From NCBI RefSeq assembly GCF_018394335.1, contig NZ_CP074572.1, forward strand, positions 2,480,001 through 2,544,000: a stretch of DNA of 64,000 nt, read 5' to 3'. Numbering within the stretch: position 1 is the first letter of the stretch; each line of letters begins with the position of its first letter. The notes under the pieces were generated by a model. It saw only the letters and a program-made list of their open reading frames with translations, was not told the origin of the DNA and made no database searches. The stretch is from Shewanella dokdonensis. GTDB lineage: Bacteria > Pseudomonadota > Gammaproteobacteria > Enterobacterales > Shewanellaceae. Positions 12,011 through 22,426 of this stretch are shown piece by piece. Both the position numbers and the translations under genes were made by a program.

Positions 12011-12959
12011 TCAGCTAAGGGTCGTGACTGCGGTTGGTGTGCTTTCAAATTTGGCGGCAATGGTACTGATCAACTGCCGCTCTTGCAGAATAAAATTTTC
12101 AAACGCCTGTGCTACGGGGGACAACTGGCGGCTACGGGGATGCACCAAACACCAGCTCCGCACAATTGGCAGTTCTTTAATCGGTAATTCCAGCAGGGAA
12201 CCATCCCGTAACTCACGGTAAACACAGTAGCGCGGCAAAAAGGCCAGTCCCAATCCAGCGCTAACGCCTTCGCGCTGCGCCTCATGAGAATTGAACTCTA
12301 CGACATTGTTAAAATGGATATGTTTCTGGGCAAAAAAGGCCTCGCAGGCCGCCGGGTGCCGGAGCCGTTTTCGCGGCGGACTAGCGTGTATTGCTGCAAC
12401 GATTTTAGCGGTACTGGTGCCGGGCTTGTGGCGAGAGGGTGTCCGGCGGGGACGACCGCTACAATCGGATTATTAAGAAATGGCATAAATTCCAGCGCCA
12501 TTTCATCGGGAACTTCTGTCATTATCACTAAGTCATCGCGATTTTCGTTGAGACGGCGGATCAGTTGTGACCGATTAAACACGTTAAGAATGGGATGAAT
12601 GTCGGGGTGGCGTTGTTGAAATGCGGCTAACAGATGCGGTAGCAGATACTTAGCGCTGGATTCTGCGGCAATGCGTAACTCCCCTTTAAGGTGCCGCGTA
12701 ATTCGGACAACTGCATATCCAGCACGTCCAGACGTTGGAAAACATCGTTAGCCGTTGTCCGTAAATATTCAGCTGCTTCAGTGAGATAGAGCTTTTTGCC
12801 GACATAATCAAACAAAGGTTCTTCCAGTAATTCTTCCAGTTGCCGGATTTGCAGGCTGACGGCCGGTTGTGTCAGGGCCAGCAGTTCGGCGGCGCGGCTA
12901 TAAGAGAGTTGTTCGCATACGGTACGAAATACCAGTAATTGCCGCAGGGTAATGCGCAT
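12011..12959 (-). CDS. LysR-family regulator, PycR-like (frameshifted)
   Basis: A LysR-type transcription factor of about 316 residues once two missing bases are restored. The N-terminal winged helix reads MRITLRQLLVFRTVCEQLSY, SRAAELLALTQPAVSLQIRQ, LEELLEEPLF; the start at 12959 is chosen on this. Breaks occur near 12687 (LRGTLKG continuing ELRIAAESSAKYL) and near 12350 (GTRR continuing ACEAFFAQKHIHFNNV). It is divergent from pycAB, matching Pseudomonas where the LysR protein PycR controls the same two genes, so it is probably the operon's regulator. CbbR-like LysR proteins are close relatives. Confidence 0.85.
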
Positions 12960-13104
12960 GTAGGAATTTTGCACAAGTATCTCCACATGTATAAATAATT
13001 CCTTATGATAGACAAAATAAATATTAATTTTAATTATTTTTAAAATCGAAGTAGCTTACTTCTTCTAAGGATCATCCAATTTAGTAACAAAGAGGTTACT
13101 TTCT

Positions 13105-14519
13105 GTGATCAAAAAATTCTCATCGCCAATCGCGGTGAAATTGCGGTGCGCATTATTCGTGCCTGTGCCGAAATGGGTATTCGTTCGGTGGCGGTGTATT
13201 CAGATGCCGATCGCCATGCGCTGCACGTAAAACGTGCTGATGAGGCCTATAGCCTCGGGGACGATCCTTTGGCGGGGTATCTAAGCCCGCAACGTTTGGT
13301 GAGCTTAGCGGTTGAAACCGGTTGCGATGCATTGCATCCCGGTTATGGTTTTTTGTCAGAAAACCCAGAACTGGCGGAGCTGTGTGCCGAGCGTGGTGTG
13401 AAGTTTGTCGGCCCTAATGCTGAGATTATCCGCCGTATGGGTGATAAAACCGAGGCGCGCCGTACCATGATGGCCGCGGGTGTGCCTTGTACGCCCGGCA
13501 CCGAAGGCAATCTGGAAAATCTGGCAGAAGCCCTGCGTGAAGCCGCGCGGATTGGGTATCCGGTAATGCTGAAAGCCACATCAGGTGGCGGTGGCCGTGG
13601 TATTCGTCGTTGTAATAATCCGGAAGAACTCACACAGCAGTTTCCGCGGGTTATCTCCGAAGCCACCAAAGCTTTTGGCTCTGCGGAAGTGTTCCTGGAA
13701 AAGTGCATTATCAATCCCAAACACATTGAAGCGCAGATCCTTGCTGACAGTTTTGGTAACACAGTGCATCTGTTTGAGCGTGATTGCTCTATCCAGCGGC
13801 GTAATCAGAAACTGATTGAGATTGCCCCCAGCACCCAATTGACACCGGAACAGCGGGCTTATATCGGCAAAATGGCAGTGCGGGCCGCGCAAGCGGTGAA
13901 CTATGAAAACGCTGGTACGGTGGAGTTTCTGCTGTCCGGCGATGAAATCTATTTCATGGAGATGAATACCCGGGTGCAGGTGGAGCACACCATTACCGAG
14001 CAGATCACTGGGATTGATATTGTGCGGGAGCAGATCCGCATCGCCTCCGGTCAAGCGCTGTCGGTGAAACAGGAAGATATCCGCCACCGGGGTTTTGCGC
14101 TGCAATTTCGTATCAATGCTGAAGATCCCAAGAACAATTTTTTCCCATCGTTTGGCCGCATCACTCGTTACTACGCGCCAGGTGGCCCAGGTGTGCGCAC
14201 CGACACGGCAATCTATACCGGCTATGTCATTCCGCCTTATTACGACTCCATGTGCCTGAAACTGGTGGTATGGGCTCTGAACTGGGAAGACGCGCTAGAT
14301 CGCAGCCTGCGAGCGTTGGATGACATGCGAGTGCAAGGGGTGAAAACCACGGCGCCCTATTATCAGCAGATTTTACGTAATCCAGAATTTCGTACCGGTC
14401 AGTTCAACACCAGTTTTGTTGAGACACATCCGGAACTGCTGGATTACTCAGAAAAACGTCGTCCAGAACAACTGGCGCTAGCCATTGCCGCCGCCATTGC
14501 GGCGAACGCCGGGTTATAA
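13105..14519 (+). CDS. pycA: Pyruvate carboxylase subunit A (biotin carboxylase; 5' frameshift)
   Basis: The ATP-grasp biotin carboxylase subunit, which carboxylates the biotin carried by PycB. The real start is GTG 13105: with one A restored in the six-A run the protein begins VIKKILIANRGEIAVRIIRA, the universal family N-terminus. It is about 471 residues with the glycine loop GGGGRGIRR at about 164-172 and EMNTRVQVEHTITEQITG, where the usual L and P of EMNTRLQVEHPVTE are V and T. The ATG-initiated frame would lose the first strands. Its partner follows 45 bases downstream; together they form a two-subunit pyruvate carboxylase making oxaloacetate. Confidence 0.87.
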
Positions 14520-14564
14520 CTGATGATTGCTGGTCACTTGAAACCAGCTCAGGAAGAACAACAC

Positions 14565-16367
14565 ATGAGCAAGAGAATCACTGTTACCGAAACTGCATTG
14601 CGCGATGCCCACCAGTCTTTACTGGCGACCAGAATGCGAACTGAAGATATGCTGCCTATCTGCCCCAAACTAGATAAGGTGGGCTTTTGGTCGCTGGAAG
14701 TGTGGGGCGGCGCCACCTTTGACGCCTGTCTGCGCTTTCTGAAAGAAGATCCTTGGGAACGTTTGCGGCAGTTGCGTAAAGCCTTGCCTAATACCCGGTT
14801 ACAGATGCTGCTGCGGGGGCAGAACCTGCTGGGCTATCGTCATTACAGTGACGATGTTGTAGCGGCTTTTGTTAAGCACTCCGCGGAGAACGGCATTGAT
14901 GTTTTCCGGGTGTTTGACGCCATGAATGATGTGCGGAACCTGAAAACCGCGATTGAAGCCGTAAAACTCTCTGGCAAACATGCACAGGGGACTATCTGTT
15001 ACACCACCAGTCCGGTACACACCACTGAGAAGTTTGTACAACAGGCGCGGGAGATGGTGGCGTTGGGCATTGATTCTATCGCGGTGAAGGATATGGCGGG
15101 TCTGTTGACTCCCTATGCCACCGGTGAATTAGTCAAAGCCTTAAAAGACAATTTTGATTTGCCAGTCTTTGTGCACGCCCATGATACCGCGGGTGTGGCG
15201 ACTATGTGTCAGTTGAAAGCCATTGAGAACGGCGCCGATAACATTGATACCGCTATCGGCAGCATGGCGTGGGGCACCAGTCATCCGGGCACTGAATCTA
15301 TGGTGGCGGCCTTGCGAGGCACTGAATATGACACGGGTTTGGACTTGGTGCAGTTGCAAGAGATCAGCAGCTATTTCTACGAAGTACGTAAGAAATACCA
15401 CCAGTTTGAGAGTGCTTACACCGGTGTAGACACACGGGTACAAGTGAATCAGGTGCCGGGCGGTATGATGTCTAACCTGGCAAACCAACTGAAAGAACAA
15501 GGCGCGCTGGATCGCATCAACGAAGTGTTTGCCGAGATCCCCAAAGTGCGCGAGGACTTAGGTTTCCCGCCGCTGGTAACGCCAACCTCGCAGATTGTTG
15601 GCACCCAGGCGGTGTTTAACGTGTTGGCTGGCGAGCGTTACAAGACCATCACCAATGAAGTCAAACTGTACCTGCAAGGTCGTTACGGTAAAGCCCCAAG
15701 TCAGATCAACCGCGAGCTACAACAGCGGGCGATTGGCAAGGAAGAGATCATTGATGTGCGCCCCGCCGATCTGTTGAAACCTGAATTGCAGGCACTGCGC
15801 GCCGATATTGGAGCCTTGGCAACATCGGAAGAAGATGTGCTGACGTTTGCCATGTTCCCCGAAATTGGCCGTAAGTTCCTCAGTGAACGCGCCGAAGGTA
15901 CGCTGGAGCCGGAACCGCTACTGCCGATTGCCAGTGCCGCTTCTGCCGCTATGCCACAGAAAGAAGGGGTTCCCACCGAGTTTGTTATTGATGTGCATGG
16001 TGAAACCTATCACATCGATATCACAGGTGTTGGTATCAAGAGTGCGAACAAGCGGCATTTCTACATGTCTATTGATGGTTTCCCCGAAGAAGTGGTGTTT
16101 GAACCGCTGAACGAATTGGTGGCCGATAATAGCAAGCGGAAGCAGGCCAGTGCCCCGGGGGATGTTACCACCTCTATGCCAGGCAATATTGTGGATGTTC
16201 TGGTGAAAGTCGGGGATAAAGTGACGGCTGGTCAGGCGTTGCTGGTTACCGAAGCGATGAAGATGGAGTCCGAAGTTACCGCGCCAATTGCCGGTGAAGT
16301 GGCGGCTGTCCATGTGAAAAAGGGCGACCGCATCAACCCTGGCGAAGTATTGGTCGAGATTGTCTGA
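14565..16367 (+). CDS. pycB: Pyruvate carboxylase subunit B / oxaloacetate decarboxylase alpha-type (biotinylated)
   Basis: The carboxyltransferase plus biotin carrier subunit, 600 residues from the ATG at 14565 (AGGAAG nine bases upstream; an in-frame ATG at 14523 has no such site). Domains: carboxyltransferase TIM barrel with TETALRDAHQSLLATRMR at the N-terminus, conserved PycB domain, and a biotinyl domain with the modified lysine in EAMKMES at about residue 565. Alone it could be called oxaloacetate decarboxylase alpha, but no beta or gamma membrane subunits are nearby and a biotin carboxylase is, so pyruvate carboxylase is the better call. It would feed oxaloacetate to the TCA cycle. Confidence 0.88.
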   Translation: MSKRITVTETALRDAHQSLLATRMRTEDMLPICPKLDKVGFWSLEVWGGATFDACLRFLKEDPWERLRQLRKALPNTRLQMLLRGQNLLGYRHYSDDVVAAFVKHSAENGIDVFRVFDAMNDVRNLKTAIEAVKLSGKHAQGTICYTTSPVHTTEKFVQQAREMVALGIDSIAVKDMAGLLTPYATGELVKALKDNFDLPVFVHAHDTAGVATMCQLKAIENGADNIDTAIGSMAWGTSHPGTESMVAALRGTEYDTGLDLVQLQEISSYFYEVRKKYHQFESAYTGVDTRVQVNQVPGGMMSNLANQLKEQGALDRINEVFAEIPKVREDLGFPPLVTPTSQIVGTQAVFNVLAGERYKTITNEVKLYLQGRYGKAPSQINRELQQRAIGKEEIIDVRPADLLKPELQALRADIGALATSEEDVLTFAMFPEIGRKFLSERAEGTLEPEPLLPIASAASAAMPQKEGVPTEFVIDVHGETYHIDITGVGIKSANKRHFYMSIDGFPEEVVFEPLNELVADNSKRKQASAPGDVTTSMPGNIVDVLVKVGDKVTAGQALLVTEAMKMESEVTAPIAGEVAAVHVKKGDRINPGEVLVEIV

Positions 16368-16390
16368 GCGCGAGCTTAGCACTAGAAAAC

Positions 16391-16417
16391 AGCCGGGAGC
16401 CAATAGCCCCGGCTTTT
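16391..16417 (+). terminator. Rho-independent terminator of pycAB
   Basis: Seven-base G+C-rich stem (16391-16397 with 16408-16414), ten-base loop and a TTTTT tail, 23 bases after the pycB stop. Confidence 0.85.
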
Positions 16418-16536
16418 TGCTGGATAGCGATCACACCACTGAGCTATTGGTTTAATGATTTTCATCAGCAAGCGACATGACTCACAACGTTACAGGTGTT
16501 ACTGTTTTTGAAAACCAATAACAGGAGATGCTGATT

Positions 16537-17327
16537 ATGGATTTACAGCTGCAGGGGAAAACCGTCATGGTGGCGGCCGCCAGCAAGGGCATAGGTTATG
16601 CGATTGCGTTGCAATGCGCCCGCGAAGGCGCCAACGTGTCGATGGCCAGCCGCGATCCAGATGCCATTAGCACCGCGGCAAAGCAGATTGCCGAGCAGAC
16701 CGGCGCGCGGGTACAGGGCTATTGTTTTGATGCCAAATCCGCGGACAGTATCGATGCCTGGGTGCAAGCCACCCTGACGGATTTCGGCCCGGTTTCCGGG
16801 CTAGTGGTCAATGCTGGTGGACCACCCCTGGGCAGTTTCAACAGTTCAGTGATGCCGACTGGCAGGCCGCTTTTGAATTAACGCTGATGAGTGCCGTGCG
16901 CTTGATCCGTGGCGTGTTGCCGTCAATGCAAGCCTTGGGCAGCGGCTCCGTGGTTGCGGTCACCTCTTCCTCGGTAAAAGAACCGATAGATATTCTGTTG
17001 TTATCCAATGTGATGCGCTCTGGTGTGACTTCTCTGTTGAAAAGCCTGTCACAGCAATATGCGGCGGACAACATCCGTTTCAATAACCTGATGCCGGGTC
17101 TTATCAATACCGATCGCCTTAAGGGGTTGAATCTAAAACGGGCACAAGTGTTGAATATCACTGCAGATGCCGTGAAACAACAACAGGAGGCGGAACTGCC
17201 AATGCGTCGTTATGGTGAACCAAAGGAGTTTGCCAATGCCGCCGCATTTTTGTTGTCGCCTGCGGCCAGTTATATCACTGGCGTGACGTTAGCCATTGAT
17301 GGTGGCAAGATGAAAACCGTGTGGTAG
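16537..17327 (+). CDS. Short-chain dehydrogenase/reductase (frameshifted)
   Basis: An NAD(P)-dependent SDR oxidoreductase of about 263 residues when one base is restored near 16845. The first frame has the cofactor loop ASKGIGYAIA (TGxxxGIG-like; TG replaced by AA) and the NAGGPP strand; the second has the SSVKE region and C-terminal ITGVTLAIDGGKMKTVW. The frames join as GSF to QQFSDADWQAAFELTLMS. The catalytic YxxxK is not obvious: where it should be, the sequence reads LLLSNVMRSG, so this may be an atypical SDR of the YR-less type. The start at 16537 is preferred over 16528 for ribosome-site spacing. Confidence 0.82.
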
Positions 17328-17408
17328 TCCGGTCTGCCTCCATGCGATGTAAACAATAAGACAAGCGATGAGCGGAATCATGAGTGGTGCTCAGTTAAGG
17401 GGTAAAAA

Positions 17409-18110
17409 GTGAAACTCGCAATACTGCAAACAGATGTGTTACATCCTGAATTTTTAGCGCAATATCAGGGTTATGGCTGCATGTTTCAACAGATGTTTGC
17501 CAATGCTGGCATGGCGTTGGAAAGTGAAATTTTCAATGTGGTTGAGGGTGTCTATCCCGCTCAAACCGACGCGTTCGATGCCATGCTGGTGACAGGCTCT
17601 AAAGCCGATGCTTTCAGTGACTTGCCATGGATTAATACCTTGTCAGAATATCTGCGGCAACGTTATAGCGCCGGGCAAAAGTTGCTGGGGATCTGCTTTG
17701 GACATCAGTTGTTGGCACATGCGCTCGGCGGTAGGGCGCAGCGGGCTGAAAATGGCTGGGGTGTCGGTGTGATGGATTACCAGTGGCGCAGTCAACCGCA
17801 GTGGTTGCGTACCGCCAATGCCGATTTCCGACTGATCTGTAGCCATCGCGATCAGGTCACACAACTACCAGAAGGTGCCACACTGTTAGCGAGTAACGAC
17901 TTTTGCCCAATCGCGGCATTCAATATTGGCGAATTGGTATTGGCGTTTCAGGGGCATCCAGAGTTTTCACCCGAATATGGTAAGGCCCTATTGCTGAAAC
18001 GCCGCGGGGATATTGGCGAGCTGCGGGCGCAGCAAGCGCTTGCCAGCTATCAGCAGCCCCATGATGGGCTGACAATTGCGACCGTGATGGTCGATTTTAT
18101 GCGGGCGTAA
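17409..18110 (+). CDS. Class I glutamine amidotransferase-like protein
   Basis: A 233-residue GATase1 protein. The nucleophile elbow is GICFGHQLLAHALGG with Cys near residue 95, and the catalytic His-Glu pair is GHPEFSPEYG near residue 183. GMP synthase-like standalone amidotransferases of this type have gamma-glutamyl hydrolase or unknown roles. It follows the SDR by about 80 bases on the same strand; a functional link is not evident. Confidence 0.87.
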   Translation: MKLAILQTDVLHPEFLAQYQGYGCMFQQMFANAGMALESEIFNVVEGVYPAQTDAFDAMLVTGSKADAFSDLPWINTLSEYLRQRYSAGQKLLGICFGHQLLAHALGGRAQRAENGWGVGVMDYQWRSQPQWLRTANADFRLICSHRDQVTQLPEGATLLASNDFCPIAAFNIGELVLAFQGHPEFSPEYGKALLLKRRGDIGELRAQQALASYQQPHDGLTIATVMVDFMRA

Positions 18111-18180
18111 ACATCCGCTATCGACTTAAGGGGCAAGATTGCTGCCCTTAGATCCGTTTAAGTAAAACATGTTTTTTATT

Positions 18181-18210
18181 AGGCAGTTATCAAATATGTG
18201 ATAACTGCCT
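18181..18210. terminator. Perfect inverted repeat between convergent genes, possible bidirectional terminator
   Basis: A perfect 12-base stem (18181-18192 with 18199-18210) with a six-base loop between the amidotransferase and the transporter, which converge here. Neither side has a proper T tail (the T run precedes the stem on the plus strand), so terminator function is uncertain. Confidence 0.45.
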
Positions 18211-18219
18211 TGAACATCG

Positions 18220-19771
18220 CTATGGCGTGGTACTACGGTAGTGATCTTGCATAGTGTAAGAGCGGGCATACAAAGCAAAAACCAATGCTGCCAGCAGGGC
18301 AAATCCGGCAAAGAAGAACATCTGGAAAGCGGTAACACTGATGCCTGTTTCGGCAATCTTATTGGTGACTGACTCGCTTTTCACACTGGCATTGGCCAGC
18401 AGTACCCACAAGTTGCCAACGGTGACTGACAGCGTCCAGAAACTCATGATGCTACCCTTCATAGATTTCGGCGCCTGGCTGTAGGCAAATTCTAATCCGG
18501 TTGCCGATACCAGCACTTCGCCAAAGGTCAATAACGCATAGGGCAATACTTGCCAAGTGATGGCGATGACACTGCCGCCATCCATGATTAACTGGAGGCT
18601 GCCGATGACAATCCACGACAGGCCAGAGAAGGCAATCCCGGCGCCCATTTTTCTAAGGGCTGTCAGTGTTACGCCAGCGCGTTGCAATGCCGGATACAAC
18701 ACAAAATTGTTGAAGGGGATCAGTAACATTACCAGCAATGGGTTCAGTGCCTGCCATCATGGCTGGCTCAAACCACTCCGGCTTTGCCATATGATTGGCT
18801 TGCAGGATCCAGGTGGAGGCTTTCTGATCAAACAGCGACCAAAACGGTGTGACCAGTGCGAACAGGATCAAGATACGAAACACCGATTTAACCCCTTCAA
18901 CTGCTTCACTGGGATGTTGGCTTAAGGCGCGTTGTAACTGCATTGAGGCGCCGACCCCAACAAAGCCCATCACTAACACTAAGGCCAAGCACAAACTGGT
19001 CACCAGCCCTAGCAGTGGAACTTGGCTGAGCGCAACCAGCGCCAGCAAGATGCCCGTGATGCTAAGCCATAAGCCCTTATTCGCTTGTCCCTGCACCGGC
19101 GTTAAAATTGCGCTTTTGACCACAGGTAAAAAGCCGTGTGGGTCGTGGGCATTGGGTTCAATATGCACGTAGCGGTTACGGCCATACCAGAAAAACACCG
19201 TTGCGATAAACATCAGCACGCCGGGGATACCAAATGCCACCGCTGGCCCAAAGAATTTGAGGATAAGCGGCATTGATAATGAGGCGAAAAAGGAACCGAA
19301 GTTGATAGTGAAATAAAACATGTCGAAGGCTTTTTGCGCCAATGACTTATTGCTTTGATCAAACTGGTCGCCCATGAATGACGACACCAGAGGTTTGATG
19401 CCACCAGAGCCAAGGGCTATTAAAAACAGCCCGGAATAAAAGCCGGTTTTGCTGGTTTCAAAAATCGCCAGAAACGCATGACCAATTACATAAACGATGC
19501 TGAGCCATAAGATTGTATGATATTTGCCAAAAAAGCGGTCAGCGATCCAGCCGCCCAGCAAGGGAAAGAAATACACCCCAATCACAAATGAGTGAAATAC
19601 GTCTTTAGCTTGCCCTTGCCGCAGTTCCTCCGGCACTGACAGCAACAGCGCGGTCATTAAAAACGGGGTCAGAATGTTGCGCATGCCATAGAAACTGAAG
19701 CGTTCACAGGCTTCGCTGGCAATGATAAAGGGGATCTGGCGCGGCCAGCTTCCGGTGGAGGTCGATGCCAT
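18220..19771 (-). CDS. POT/PTR2 family proton-dependent peptide transporter (frameshifted)
   Basis: An inner-membrane di/tripeptide-proton symporter, about 516 residues after correction. The first helix carries the POT signature ACERFSFYGMRNILTPFL (ExxERFxYYG-like), later FDMFYFTINFGSFFAS, and about 12-14 hydrophobic segments follow. The frame breaks near 18755: FEPAMM should continue QALNPLLVMLLIPFNNFV, which needs one extra G to be removed. It resembles Shewanella DtpA/PepT-So proteins. It converges with the amidotransferase gene. Confidence 0.87.
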
Positions 19772-20028
19772 GAATATCCTTGTCGTTATAGTTACTGAGT
19801 ATTGGATGACGCCATCGCGGAGAACCTCTATCAGCGATTCACCGCATGTCAGAGGCTCATGCTAAGGAAAAGTGCTGAGCTTTGCAGCAACCTTTTTGTA
19901 ACAACCCGCAAAGGGTACAAAACGCAATAGTTAGCCGGCGGTGGCGTCAAGGCAAGCGGCCTTTATAACCAGTGTTTCTGAAATTTAACTGAAAATGAGG
20001 TGATGGCGAACTGTGTTACCGCCGCAGA

Positions 20029-20463
20029 TTACTTATCCCGTTTACCGCGATTGCATTCATAACAGAGGATTTGCAGATTATTGATATCTAATGCTAATTC
20101 AGGATATCGAGAACGCGGCAGAATATGATCTACCTCCAGCGCAATCGCGTGTTCGGCAACGCTGCGGTGGCACAGATTACAGCGGTGCTCACGGCTGCTA
20201 AGCACTTCATGACGCAGATCCAACCAGGCGCGAGACAAATAGAAATTGTCTACTGGCTTGGGCGCAAATTCACTGAGTTGTTCAAGCTGCTGAAATGACT
20301 GATGCCCAGATTCTGGCGAAAAATAACTGGCGCTGATATCCGGCTGATGCTGGTTTTTCTCTAGCCACTTATAGATACCGCGTTTAGCACTTATCTCGGT
20401 CTGGTAATGGCGGCTACGGCAACGACTGCCGATACGAAAAGTAACGTGTACGGTAAACTGCAT
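20029..20463 (-). CDS. HNH endonuclease domain protein
   Basis: A 144-residue protein with a C-terminal HNH (McrA-type) nuclease: two CxxC pairs (CNLCH at about 97-101, CYEC near 137-140) around the core EVDHILPRSRYPELALDINN, where the His is catalytic. The N-terminal half, with basic residues and KRGIYKWLEKNQHQPD, is not recognised. It is a standalone host gene, not part of the prophage; the role is unknown, possibly RNA or DNA cleavage. Confidence 0.83.
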   Translation of the reverse strand: MQFTVHVTFRIGSRCRSRHYQTEISAKRGIYKWLEKNQHQPDISASYFSPESGHQSFQQLEQLSEFAPKPVDNFYLSRAWLDLRHEVLSSREHRCNLCHRSVAEHAIALEVDHILPRSRYPELALDINNLQILCYECNRGKRDK

Positions 20464-21173
20464 TGAATATCCTTTTCAGCCAATCGCTTATTACAATCGC
20501 GCATTGATAGTGCAACCTACCATGAAAAGCTGGGGAGTGACACCACAGGCATTGAGTCAACCACCATGTCAAATGGGGATGATGCGACATCGTTTGCTAG
20601 GTGAAGCGATATCGGGTGCCGCACTTGCTTCGACTCTGGCGCTGGCACCTAACATGTTTCCTACCTCAGACGACCAATATTGATTAATTAATGGGCAATT
20701 AAACCGACAAATTTGATCTCGGCTAGAAAATAGCAACTTTCATTCGCAATCAACATTGTTTACATGTGAATATAAATAAGAATTATTACCAATTTGTTTT
20801 AATGTTAATTGCGAGGTTGAAATACCGTGGTATATAAACACTTGCCTTTGTCACCGTGGGAAACATCGTAGTCAGTCACTAACATAACAGCCGTTTTACC
20901 CTGAGTTTTAATTACCGCTTCTAAGCTTTTATTGGTGATATAACCGGTGGTCATCCTCGTCGATCACCGGTTTTTTTGTGTCAAAAATCATCTCAATCTA
21001 GCCTTCTCATTTTGACCTAGGGGTGACAAGCTCAGTTCTCACCTTAGGGCGAGTTTGCCTAGCTTGCTGACGTAGACATGTTTTTTGACAAATAAGGGGC
21101 TCATTTCTGTCATGATTTGCGGTTATACTGTTCGCCCAAGTTGACCTATTGTTCTGATAATAAGTTAATCAAT
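20464..21173. other. 710-base intergenic region with an orphan terminator
   Basis: No convincing protein-coding gene. At 20942-20977 a GC-rich hairpin (8-base stem extendable to 11 with one mismatch, then seven T) on the plus strand has no gene upstream on that strand; the nearest upstream gene is on the other strand. The 150-200 bases before it could encode a small RNA. I saw no tRNA or named sRNA. Confidence 0.5.
20942..20977 (+). terminator. Orphan Rho-independent terminator
   Basis: Stem AACCGGTG with CACCGGTT, 15-base loop, then TTTTT; see the surrounding intergenic entry. Confidence 0.75.
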
Positions 21174-22406
21174 ATGAATAAATGCCGTTTGTCCTTATGG
21201 GGCTTATTGTCTGTGGTGTTGCTGTCATTCACTTTGCCTGTGACTGCCGCGGCTCCGCGCTCGCCACAACCAACAGTGGTGATGATGTCCCTAGATGGTT
21301 TTCGTTGGGACTATATCGAGAAATACCATGCCACACATTTGCAAGCCATTGCTGCCAACGGCGTGCGCGCTGAGCAGATGCGTCCGGCGTATCCCACTAA
21401 GACATTTCCCAATCACTTGACGTTAATTACCGGTCTATACCCGGTACATCATGGCATTGTGGATAATCGTTTTTGTGATAAAGAACGTCAGCAATGCTAC
21501 AAGATGGGCATGGGCAAAGATGATTCCACTTGGATATCGGGGATCCCGTTATGGAATCTGGCTGAAATCAATGGCGTAAAAGCCGCTACTTATTTCTGGC
21601 CGGAATCAGATGCCCGGATCAACGGCATGACGCCATCCTACTATTACCACTATTCAAAACCGGCAAATTACGAGGCACGGATTGACCAGATCATCGACTG
21701 GCTGAAAATGCCTGCCGCCACGCGACCACACTTTGTTGCCGGGTATTTTTCGTTGGTGGATACCATGGGACACGAATTTGGGCCGGATTCAGCGCAAGTG
21801 GCACAAGCGGTTGCTAAGGTCGATGCCATGATTGGCCGTCTGCGAGCGGGGATTCAAACCTTGGATTATCCGGTGAATCTTATTGTGCTGGCAGATCATG
21901 GCATGACAGCCATTGATGATAAAAAGGCGTTTGATTTTCGCGAATTAGCCATTGATGAAACTCAATTTCAAGTGGTGAATGCCTCAACTCGGTTGTTGAT
22001 TTATGCCAAACCAGCAACCAGTGCGCAGCAGGTGGCGGCACTAAGACAACAGTTATCTAAGGTGGCCGCTGGGCATTATCGGGTGTTGACCGATGAGTAC
22101 CTTCAAGCGCGGCACTATACTGGTAGCCCGCGGGTGGCCGATATTATTCTGGAAGTCGATGCTCCGAGTTATTTTACCGAAAAACCACTGGCGGAACGTC
22201 ATGGCGGTGGCAACCATGGTTACAGCTATATCAAAGATATGGGGGCGCTATTTGTCGCGGAAGGCCCAGCATTCAAACAAGGGCTGATGTTGCCTCCGTT
22301 TGATAACGTCAGCATCTATCCGTTGGTGGCCCATATTCTCAGGTTGCCGATCACTCATCCTATCGATGGTAGCATTACGCCTTTGCTACCCGTATTGAAC
22401 CCCTAA
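21174..22406 (+). CDS. Periplasmic ectonucleotide pyrophosphatase/phosphodiesterase (NPP, alkaline phosphatase superfamily)
   Basis: A 410-residue enzyme that hydrolyses phosphodiester or pyrophosphate bonds of nucleotides such as NAD or dinucleotides, exported by a signal peptide (MNKCRLSLWGLLSVVLLSFT, cleaved after VTAAA). Two-metal site residues are visible: VVMMSLDGFRWDY (Asp), the nucleophile Thr in YPTKTFPNHLTLITGLYP, DTMGHEFGPDS, VLADHGM, and a late HGYS. The ATG at 21174 is chosen because the signal peptide begins there. An e(P4)-type phosphatase follows by 20 bases in the same operon, suggesting joint nucleotide scavenging. Confidence 0.9.
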   Translation: MNKCRLSLWGLLSVVLLSFTLPVTAAAPRSPQPTVVMMSLDGFRWDYIEKYHATHLQAIAANGVRAEQMRPAYPTKTFPNHLTLITGLYPVHHGIVDNRFCDKERQQCYKMGMGKDDSTWISGIPLWNLAEINGVKAATYFWPESDARINGMTPSYYYHYSKPANYEARIDQIIDWLKMPAATRPHFVAGYFSLVDTMGHEFGPDSAQVAQAVAKVDAMIGRLRAGIQTLDYPVNLIVLADHGMTAIDDKKAFDFRELAIDETQFQVVNASTRLLIYAKPATSAQQVAALRQQLSKVAAGHYRVLTDEYLQARHYTGSPRVADIILEVDAPSYFTEKPLAERHGGGNHGYSYIKDMGALFVAEGPAFKQGLMLPPFDNVSIYPLVAHILRLPITHPIDGSITPLLPVLNP

Positions 22407-22426
22407 TTATTTATATTGAGGAAATA

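Noticed and set aside
14523..16367. Oxaloacetate decarboxylase alpha subunit
   Set aside because: No beta or gamma membrane subunits nearby and a biotin carboxylase gene is adjacent, so two-subunit pyruvate carboxylase is preferred.
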